Source: Pedobacter sp. UBA1951
GTDB taxonomy: Bacteria; Bacteroidota; Bacteroidia; Sphingobacteriales; Sphingobacteriaceae
Assembly (NCBI GenBank): GCA_002336465.1
Contig: DDEP01000176.1
Coordinates: 1 to 12,742, forward strand
Direction of reading: 5' to 3'
Length of the DNA: 12,742 bases
Part shown: piece by piece, positions 7,046 through 12,742 of the stretch
Layout of the letters: every line of letters begins with the position of its first letter
Numbering within the stretch: the stretch's first letter is position 1
Notes under the pieces: model-generated
What the model saw: the letters and a program-made list of their open reading frames with translations, nothing else
Databases searched by the model: none
What the model was told of the DNA's origin: nothing
Translations under genes and position numbers: made by a program

Positions 7046-9535
7046 CTAGAACAAAAACACTCCGTTCACCCACATTTGTTTTCCGGCTTCCCAAAAATTT
7101 CTGAAAAGGCTATTGGTAGCCAAGTAAATAACTGTTCCTTTGCCCACAGACTGTGTGCGATATAGCGTTCCGCCTGAAGACAATTTGTTTTTTACCGTCT
7201 GACCAGCAATACCAGAAGTATAGCTATCTGCTTTTAAAAGCCCTACATTGAAAGCATCATTAGAGATTTCATAGAGTTTATCGTCTGTTTTTAAAGTATA
7301 ATAGTCTTTGCCTAATCCAAAAGTAAGTGGATGGGTATCGTCCATATAAACTTTATAAATAGCCCCGGGGATGGCATTCTCAAAATCATCTTGCTCTCTT
7401 TTACTATATGTGGTCACATTAGTAGTTTGGGTTTTATTTGTTTGTGTAACAGACTTTAGTTTGATGTTATAGGGCTTTTTCTCTACGAAAGAATTAATGG
7501 CATCTTCAACAAGTATCAGCTTACCACCAGCGCTTATCCACGGTAACAATTGTTCTGCGATCTTATCATTATACCCTCCATCTGGTAAGATAAGCGTGTT
7601 GATATTGCTTTTATCCATATACGGCAAGCTTTGAAAGTTAACAACTGATAAAGGATAATTCAGTTCTGTTTCAAAGAAATGCCAAATTTCTCCTAAAGAT
7701 TGCGATGTTACCTCTGGTCCTGCTACAACAGCTACTTTAGGAGCCGTTAACAACGGATAACCTGAAGACCCAAAATCTTTGCCTTTTTCTACATGGCTTG
7801 ATGTTAACACATAACCATTGGCTTTATGATCTGTAAAAAATGTACTCATTACACCCTCTATTCCCTTAATGGTCCTTTCATTTTCAGCTCTTAAAACAAC
7901 TAATGATCCGGCTTTGTGCAACATACTGTTCGCTGTAAATGCTTGCTCAGCCATCCGTACTTTTATACCATTCTTTTGCAAGGCAATCAAGATTCTTGCA
8001 TCATTAACAGATTGCCAAGGCAAAACCCAAGCATAAGGCTTCTGATCTTGCCTTTTTTCGGGTTGCTTCACATACAGGTCTTTATGAACACCCTCTATTT
8101 TTTCTTTTAAAGCATAGGCATTTAGATTATAAGCAAATGGCAATGCCCATGCGGTAATATCATAGGTATTAGAATCGGTTATTTTAGTTTGGGGCTCAAA
8201 GAGCACAGTAGTTAGTACCGCCTGTGGCTGATACACATTTATCACTAAATCATTACGCTCAAGTTTAAAGCTTTCGTTCTTTTTAGTAGCAAAATTATAT
8301 CCCGTTAAAGGTTTATTACCTCCATAAGCAAATTGGATATGATTCTTCTTTAACAAATTGGCCAATTGCTCTATTCGGTACAAATTATCAGCTTTAATTA
8401 CATAGCTTTTATAGGTGCCATTAGGGTTCGTGTTATTTTTTTCAAAAAACAATTTATACTCCAAAAGCAGTTTATCTGCATATTTAGAGCTAATCTCAAT
8501 GGTAGAAAGAGATGTGGTAAAATGATGTGCTATTCGGTCTTTTAGTCTAAGCGTATCGCCATCATTGGTAATCACACCAAGTCCAGCCCTAATCCCCCCC
8601 TGCTCATAAGTCATTCCTATTGCCCCATTATATAAAGGATAAGTATCGCCATAAGATGGGTACAAAAGGTCAAAACGTTCCTTGGTAAAATACCTCCAGC
8701 CATTCTCATCAAAATATTTGGCATTGTTCTGCCCAGCAATAACTTGAAACTCTTTTTGCCAACCCGTAACCTGCTCATGTACGGGTTCTGCTGCTGGTGC
8801 AAAATAATAAGGTTCATTAAAGCCCTGTTCGTGAAAATCGACATGAACCTGAGGCAACCATTTATGGTATTGTGCTAACCTTTGCTGGGTTTCTATTTGT
8901 GTTTGCCAGGCCCAATCTCTATTTAAATCAAAATAATAGTGATTTGTTCGCCCTCCGGGCCAAGGCTCTGTATGTTCTCTTGCAGCAGGATTCAGGTCTG
9001 GTGGAGTTGAACTTACACTGTTGAAATAGTTCACATAGCGTTCACGGCCATCTGGATTTAAGCAAGGATCTATGATCACAACCGTGTTCTGGAGCCAGTT
9101 TTTAATTTGCGGATCTTTTGCCTGAACCAAAGTGTAAAGTACTTTCATTGCGGTTTCTGTTGAGCTCGCCTCATTTCCATGCACGTTATAACTTAACCAG
9201 ACAATAACAGGCTGTTTTTTATTAGATGCCACCGATGTTTCTTTTTGGGTTAAAGAAAGATTTTGGCGGCGAATTTCTTCCAATCTATCTATATTTTCTT
9301 TAGAGGAGATATAAGTTAAGATTAAGCTCCTTCCCTCATAAGTCTTTCCATAGTCTTCCACTTTTACGTTTTCTGCGTTTTTAGCTATATATTTAAAGTA
9401 ATCGACTACTTTTTGATGGTTTGTAAAATGCTCACCTAGATGGTATCCCAAAAAATCATCTGGGCTTTGTACCTGAGCATTGGCAATATTTGCAATAAAA
9501 AGCAGGGAAACAGAAAACAGTAAAATAGACTTCAT
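7046..9535 (-). CDS. Secreted M14-family zinc metallocarboxypeptidase-like protein with C-terminal GATase-like domain
   Basis: Predicted periplasmic or secreted zinc peptidase that would trim peptides from the C-terminus. I start it at the ATG at 9535: an in-frame TTG at 9553 would add six residues ahead of an otherwise standard signal peptide (MKSILLFSVS..., cut after ANA before QVQ, residue 20), leaving 829 residues. The M14 core spans about 25-350. It has zinc ligands HGNE (His119, Glu122) and His235 in DFHEQG, the substrate-pocket motif NPDGRERY (160-167), and a likely catalytic Glu311 in TYEQGG. The catalytic set therefore looks complete. After a middle region, residues about 598-690 resemble a class I glutamine amidotransferase-like fold (VAVVAGPEV..., TLILPDGGY, GGKLILVED) with no evident catalytic Cys. 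The gene is convergent with the plus-strand secreted-protein gene and divergent from murF, so it is probably a single-gene unit. No Shine-Dalgarno is visible. Actual substrates are unknown. Confidence 0.9.
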   Translation of the reverse strand: MKSILLFSVSLLFIANIANAQVQSPDDFLGYHLGEHFTNHQKVVDYFKYIAKNAENVKVEDYGKTYEGRSLILTYISSKENIDRLEEIRRQNLSLTQKETSVASNKKQPVIVWLSYNVHGNEASSTETAMKVLYTLVQAKDPQIKNWLQNTVVIIDPCLNPDGRERYVNYFNSVSSTPPDLNPAAREHTEPWPGGRTNHYYFDLNRDWAWQTQIETQQRLAQYHKWLPQVHVDFHEQGFNEPYYFAPAAEPVHEQVTGWQKEFQVIAGQNNAKYFDENGWRYFTKERFDLLYPSYGDTYPLYNGAIGMTYEQGGIRAGLGVITNDGDTLRLKDRIAHHFTTSLSTIEISSKYADKLLLEYKLFFEKNNTNPNGTYKSYVIKADNLYRIEQLANLLKKNHIQFAYGGNKPLTGYNFATKKNESFKLERNDLVINVYQPQAVLTTVLFEPQTKITDSNTYDITAWALPFAYNLNAYALKEKIEGVHKDLYVKQPEKRQDQKPYAWVLPWQSVNDARILIALQKNGIKVRMAEQAFTANSMLHKAGSLVVLRAENERTIKGIEGVMSTFFTDHKANGYVLTSSHVEKGKDFGSSGYPLLTAPKVAVVAGPEVTSQSLGEIWHFFETELNYPLSVVNFQSLPYMDKSNINTLILPDGGYNDKIAEQLLPWISAGGKLILVEDAINSFVEKKPYNIKLKSVTQTNKTQTTNVTTYSKREQDDFENAIPGAIYKVYMDDTHPLTFGLGKDYYTLKTDDKLYEISNDAFNVGLLKADSYTSGIAGQTVKNKLSSGGTLYRTQSVGKGTVIYLATNSLFRNFWEAGKQMWVNGVFLF

Positions 9536-9618
9536 AATTTTTTTGTTTATCAATATTACTAAAAGAATATTTTATTTCTTTGCTTCCTTTGTAATTTTAC
9601 CGTATCAAAAACTCTAAT
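9536..9618. promoter_or_regulatory. Divergent promoter region between the M14 peptidase gene and murF
   Basis: These 83 AT-rich bases must hold the start signals of both divergent genes unless promoters lie inside a coding region. On the plus strand, TAATTTTA at 9592-9599 is one base off TAnnTTTG and lies 20 bp before the murF ATG, but no TTTG is found at the expected upstream spacing. I see no convincing box for the peptidase and no Shine-Dalgarno for either gene. Confidence 0.3.
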
Positions 9619-10920
9619 ATGCACAACATTACATCGCTTTATCAGATTTACCTAAAACACCCAAAAATCTGCACAGACACAAGACTTATTAGCGAAAATT
9701 GCATCTTTTTTGCTTTGAAAGGAGAAAATTTTGACGGGAATACCTTTGCCGAGAAAGCATTGGAAATGGGTGCAGCTTATGTTGTAGTTGATAATTCGGC
9801 CTTCAATAAAGGCGAAAGATACTTTTTGGTAGATGATGTACTTTCTGCATTACAAGAATTGGCCAAGCACCACCGCCAACAGCTAAATATTCCAGTAATA
9901 GGCTTAACGGGCAGTAACGGTAAAACAACAACAAAAGAGTTGATCAATGCCGTTTTAAGCCAAAAATTTAAAACTTATGCAACCAAAGGCAATTTGAATA
10001 ACCATATTGGTGTTCCCTTAACTATTTTATCCATTTCAAACGAAGTAGAAATAGCTATTGTAGAAATGGGCGCAAATCACCAAAAGGAGATTGAGCAACT
10101 ATGCGAAATTGCTCAACCCGGACTGGGATTGATCACCAATGTCGGCATGGCCCATCTGGAAGGATTTGGAGGCTTTGAGGGCGTTAAAAAGGGGAAAGCG
10201 GAGATTTATGCCTATTTGAAAAATCATAACGGTACAGCCTTTATAAATAGGGATAACGCGCATCTGGTAGAAATGTCTGAAAAACACAATTTAGACAACA
10301 AGGTATATTATGGCTTAGATGCTTCTAATTATGTAAGTGGTTATTTAAAAGAGCATAATACATTCCTTGAAATTGAATGGGCTCATGACAATCATACTTA
10401 CCATGCTTCTACCCATTTAACGGGAAAATATAATTTTGAAAATGTGCTGGCCGCCATATGTATTGGTACCTACTTTAAGTTAACTCCTCAAGAAATTAAT
10501 CAAGGACTTGAAAATTACAACCCGGTAAATAACCGCTCGCAAGTTACCAAAACCGAAAGGAACACGGTTATCTGTGATTATTATAACGCCAATCCCAGTA
10601 GCATGACCGCAGCTTTGACCAACATAAAAACATTGGATGCCAGTAAAAAATTGATCATACTGGGCGATATGTTTGAATTGGGCCCAGAATCTGCCACCCA
10701 GCACAAGAATATTATAGAAACCGCATTACAAAGCAATGCTGAACAGGTAATATTTATTGGCAGCAACTTTTATGCGCTTAAAGACACTTACAATGCCTTG
10801 TTTTTTAGCAATACTGCCGAAGCTGCTGATTATCTGAATAAAAACCCTTTTAAAGACTTCTTGGTACTGCTAAAAGGTAGCCGAGGAATGGCTTTAGAGC
10901 AATTATTTCCATTGTTATAA
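9619..10920 (+). CDS. murF: UDP-N-acetylmuramoyl-tripeptide--D-alanyl-D-alanine ligase (MurF)
   Basis: Cytoplasmic Mur ligase that uses ATP to join D-Ala-D-Ala to UDP-MurNAc-tripeptide, the last amino-acid addition in peptidoglycan precursor synthesis. The 433-residue protein shows the three Mur ligase domains in order. The N-terminal UDP-substrate domain has CTDTR at 18-22 and IFFALKGENFDGNTF at 29-43. The central ATPase domain has the P-loop TGSNGKTTT (97-105), GNLNNHIGVPLT (124-135), EMGANHQKEIE (149-159) and TNVGMAHLEGFG (173-184). The C-terminal domain has DYYNANPSSM (320-329), ILGDMFELG (347-355) and LLKGSRGM (417-424). Length is slightly short of E. coli MurF (452), which is usual for Bacteroidota. 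It is not in a mur/fts cluster here: it is divergent from a peptidase gene and followed by a strong terminator, so it appears to be transcribed alone. Confidence 0.95.
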   Translation: MHNITSLYQIYLKHPKICTDTRLISENCIFFALKGENFDGNTFAEKALEMGAAYVVVDNSAFNKGERYFLVDDVLSALQELAKHHRQQLNIPVIGLTGSNGKTTTKELINAVLSQKFKTYATKGNLNNHIGVPLTILSISNEVEIAIVEMGANHQKEIEQLCEIAQPGLGLITNVGMAHLEGFGGFEGVKKGKAEIYAYLKNHNGTAFINRDNAHLVEMSEKHNLDNKVYYGLDASNYVSGYLKEHNTFLEIEWAHDNHTYHASTHLTGKYNFENVLAAICIGTYFKLTPQEINQGLENYNPVNNRSQVTKTERNTVICDYYNANPSSMTAALTNIKTLDASKKLIILGDMFELGPESATQHKNIIETALQSNAEQVIFIGSNFYALKDTYNALFFSNTAEAADYLNKNPFKDFLVLLKGSRGMALEQLFPLL

Positions 10921-10939
10921 ATTCTAAAATAATACTACA

Positions 10940-10973
10940 AAAAAAGCCACAGGGTTATTCCTGTGGCTTTTTT
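10940..10973. terminator. Strong bidirectional rho-independent terminator
   Basis: GCCACAGG (10946-10953) and CCTGTGGC (10960-10967) form a GC-rich 8-bp stem with a 6-nt loop (GTTATT), flanked by A7 on the left and T6 on the right. It therefore terminates both ways. It lies 19 bp after murF on the plus strand and 21 bp after the end of the thioredoxin-like gene on the minus strand. Confidence 0.93.
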
Positions 10974-10994
10974 GTTTTCTTATAAATAAGATGG

Positions 10995-12179
10995 TTATTT
11001 CTTATTCAGGTATTGCTCTATAATAAATTTTACATCCTTAGGTGTTTTATCATTTTTCAGGATGTTATCAGCCACCATTTTAAACTTATCTTGTTGTTGG
11101 GTCTTATTATACACCACTGCTTTTGTAAAGTCTTTTAAGTAAGCTAAATCTTTCTCGTTCTCAGGTACAGGGATCTCATCAAGTTTTTTGAAAGTTTCAT
11201 CTAATTTCCCGTTCTCGAAAAAAACAGGGCCTAAGGCCATAACAGCATTGCAAATTTGTGCATAGGTTGATTTTGAAGGGTTATTTAAAATCTGGTTTAC
11301 CGCATCCATTGCCGGAGCTACTTCTTTGTTGCCAAGAAAATATTGTGCCCTAAAATAGTTATAGATAAAAAACGAGCTTTGTGGCACATATTTATCCAAT
11401 AGATTTTTCACAATATCAAAATCGAGGTCATCAGAAAACTGAACTTTGCTTGACATAGCATATTGTAAAGTTAAATCAACCAAGCGGCTTTCAAAGTCGG
11501 CCTCAGTATAAATACCCTCTCTTAATATTCTGCTTTTGTTATCTGCAAAATATTTAAGGTTCTTTTCATCACCCAGTGTTGGGAGATATTTCATAACCAA
11601 GTTGATCAAATCGGCATTGGCTAAGATATCAGGTTGTTTGGCCAGATAACTTTCCCCTATTTCAAAAAGATCGTCATCTTCAAACTCCATAGCCTTTTCA
11701 GCAAAAACCAAAAACTGCGCATTAGATAGTTCTAATGCTTTCTTTTTTAGCGTATAATATTGGGTTTCTGGATTTTTGGCCTCTTTTCCCAAAGAAACAA
11801 AATCTTCTGCTGCTCTAAATCCAACAGCTTTGTGTATCATTGCCCCATCAGGATTGATAAAAACCAAATTCGGATAAGCATTTACATAGTACCTGTCTGC
11901 AAGCATGGCGCCTTCTCCCTTTTCCATATCAATTTTTACATTAACAAAGTTGGCATTATAAAAATCGGCAACTTCTTTCTTAACATAAACGTCTGATTCC
12001 ATTTGTTTACATGGACCGCACCATGTAGCATAAGCATCTAAGAAGATGATCTTATTTTCTTTTTTAGCTTTTTCCAATACGGTTTCCCACTTGGGGTTAT
12101 CCATAAAGTTAATTCCCTGAGCATTTGCATACGTGTTAACCAGTAATGCAAACAATACCATATAAATTCTTTTCATCAT
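10995..12179 (-). CDS. Secreted thioredoxin-fold protein with long C-terminal extension
   Basis: Predicted periplasmic thiol-disulphide protein. The 394-residue product starts with a signal peptide (cut after ANA before QGI, residue 20), then a thioredoxin domain at about 25-135. The domain contains the redox motif WCGPC (53-57) in the context FLDAYATWCGPCKQME and the cis-proline in AYPNLVF (Pro103). This layout resembles DsbD-gamma/thioredoxin_7-like domains. The remaining 260 residues are mostly helical and possibly repeat-like, with no motif I recognise. Two adjacent ATGs (12179 and 12176) are both plausible starts. The gene begins four bases after the gldH stop, so it is in the same operon and probably translationally coupled. 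Redox partners cannot be inferred; maintaining disulphides of envelope proteins is the general family role. Confidence 0.88.
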   Translation of the reverse strand: MMKRIYMVLFALLVNTYANAQGINFMDNPKWETVLEKAKKENKIIFLDAYATWCGPCKQMESDVYVKKEVADFYNANFVNVKIDMEKGEGAMLADRYYVNAYPNLVFINPDGAMIHKAVGFRAAEDFVSLGKEAKNPETQYYTLKKKALELSNAQFLVFAEKAMEFEDDDLFEIGESYLAKQPDILANADLINLVMKYLPTLGDEKNLKYFADNKSRILREGIYTEADFESRLVDLTLQYAMSSKVQFSDDLDFDIVKNLLDKYVPQSSFFIYNYFRAQYFLGNKEVAPAMDAVNQILNNPSKSTYAQICNAVMALGPVFFENGKLDETFKKLDEIPVPENEKDLAYLKDFTKAVVYNKTQQQDKFKMVADNILKNDKTPKDVKFIIEQYLNKK

Positions 12180-12183
12180 AATG

Positions 12184-12645
12184 CTAATTTTTAACCACCT
12201 GTATCCCTACATCACTGATTCCTACAAGCGGGTTATCTCTCATGTTTTGTTCTATCGTTATCGTGTACGTTCCTGCATGTTTAAAAGAAAAGTCTTTCAA
12301 TAACGTAAATTCTTTAGAATAAATATCTCCTGAGCCTTTTCCTAGCCATTCTCCTGTTTGCGTAGCCAGTTTTAGCTCATACCTTATCTTTTTACTTATA
12401 TCTTTGCCTCTTACCGCAACTAGCACAAATAGGTTAGAATAGCGGTAATCTACCGTATGTCTTAAGTTAAATTTTACTGCATAAGTCTTTAGGGTATCGG
12501 TAATTTCAAATTGTACTTTTGCCGGATTATTATACAACCAGTTATTTCCCGAAACACTTTGTGTGCTGTCTGCAACCGTATTTATGTTACAGGCCGAAAA
12601 TCCTGCTGAAACAATAAAAAATAAAAGGCAGTATATTTTATTCAT
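12184..12645 (-). CDS. gldH: Gliding motility lipoprotein GldH
   Basis: Lipoprotein of the Bacteroidota gliding-motility set; GldH is required for gliding in Flavobacterium johnsoniae, though its molecular role is not settled and homologues occur in species not known to glide. The 153-residue protein has a lipoprotein signal ending GFSAC (Cys19; Phe at -3 is a weak lipobox residue). The mature part shows the GldH pattern in order: W36 region, FEITDTLKTYAVKFNLRH (46-63), YRYSNLFVLV (68-77), GEWLGKGSGDIYS (98-110), GTYTITIEQNMRD (125-137) and LVGISDVGIQV (140-150). Length is typical. Its start codon overlaps the 3' end of the upstream gene by 8 bp, and it is followed four bases later by the thioredoxin-like gene, so the three share an operon. 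Confidence 0.88.
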   Translation of the reverse strand: MNKIYCLLFFIVSAGFSACNINTVADSTQSVSGNNWLYNNPAKVQFEITDTLKTYAVKFNLRHTVDYRYSNLFVLVAVRGKDISKKIRYELKLATQTGEWLGKGSGDIYSKEFTLLKDFSFKHAGTYTITIEQNMRDNPLVGISDVGIQVVKN

Positions 12646-12742
12646 TATCTGAAGGGGAAGAATTCTGAGAATTAGACCTGTTTCTACCTCGGTTACGATT
12701 CCTGTTACGGTTATTTCTGTTATTCTTTTTAGCCGCGTTGCT
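12638..12742 (-). CDS. C-terminal tail of an upstream gene, Asn/Arg-rich (possibly PSP1/RicT-like)
   Basis: A reading frame entering from the right edge on the minus strand encodes 34 residues and stops with TAA at 12640-12638, overlapping the gldH start by 8 bp. The tail is low-complexity: it begins SNAAKKNNRNNRNRNRNR, continues GRNRSNSQ and ends SPSDNE. The arginines use AGA, CGT, AGG and CGA in mixed order. Such a basic, disordered tail suits nucleic-acid or ribosome-associated binding. From memory, the gene before gldH in many Bacteroidota encodes a PSP1-domain (RicT/YaaT-like) protein with a tail of this kind, but the domain itself lies outside the window, so the identity is an inference. 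Confidence 0.6.
   Translation of the reverse strand, partial: SNAAKKNNRNNRNRNRNRGRNRSNSQNSSPSDNE

Noticed and set aside
8617..8844. Minus-strand open frame of 75 codons inside the peptidase gene
   Set aside because: It is an out-of-frame shadow of a well-supported gene with clear family motifs, with no start signal or recognisable product.
9536..9553. TTG-initiated six-residue extension of the M14 peptidase
   Set aside because: No ribosome-binding site supports it, and the ATG at 9535 gives a standard lipid-export-independent signal peptide.
1..12742. CRISPR array, insertion sequence, prophage or defence system
   Set aside because: No direct-repeat array, transposase, integrase, terminal inverted repeats or defence-type domains were seen on either strand.

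Overview
The window is AT-rich DNA from a Bacteroidota chromosome, most likely a Sphingobacteriaceae/Pedobacter-like member. Evidence: a SusC/SusD outer-membrane pair, a GldH lipoprotein, a large M14 peptidase with a GATase-like tail, Bacteroidota-style lipoproteins, mostly absent Shine-Dalgarno sequences, and a TAnnTTTG promoter box before the tRNA. The genus is inferred from remembered family and synteny patterns, not from a search.

Layout. At the left edge (minus strand) is the 5' third of a tRNA, cut off just before its anticodon. It is preceded by an MscS/YbdG-type mechanosensitive channel gene on the same strand. A 243-bp AT-rich divergent region (1349-1591) separates the channel from a plus-strand susC-susD pair (1592-6100). 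That pair ends at a perfect 26-bp palindrome, followed by a short uncharacterised secreted protein (6171-6842) and a rho-independent terminator. A convergent minus-strand gene (7046-9535) encodes a secreted M14 zinc carboxypeptidase-like protein. It is divergent from murF (9619-10920, plus), the last amino-acid-adding step of peptidoglycan precursor synthesis. murF converges, through a strong bidirectional terminator (10940-10973), on a minus-strand operon: a gene with an Asn/Arg-rich C-terminus (partial; possibly PSP1/RicT), gldH, and a secreted thioredoxin-fold protein.

How the genes work together. SusC (TonB-dependent outer-membrane channel) and SusD (surface lipoprotein lid) should form one nutrient-uptake complex. 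The window shows no glycoside hydrolase, sulfatase, ECF sigma factor or anti-sigma factor, and SusC has no N-terminal STN signalling domain, so neither substrate nor regulator can be read here. The neighbouring secreted peptidase suggests peptides only weakly, because it is on the other strand. MurF, the channel and the gldH operon look like ordinary core genome.

I found no convincing new multi-gene system. The items most worth a second look are the palindrome between susD and the small secreted protein, the hairpin that buries the susC start codon, the unassigned secreted protein, and the Asn/Arg tail encoded with varied synonymous codons. Two genes are best started at internal ATGs (6171 and 9535) rather than at upstream GTG/TTG codons, because that places a clean signal peptide at the N-terminus.
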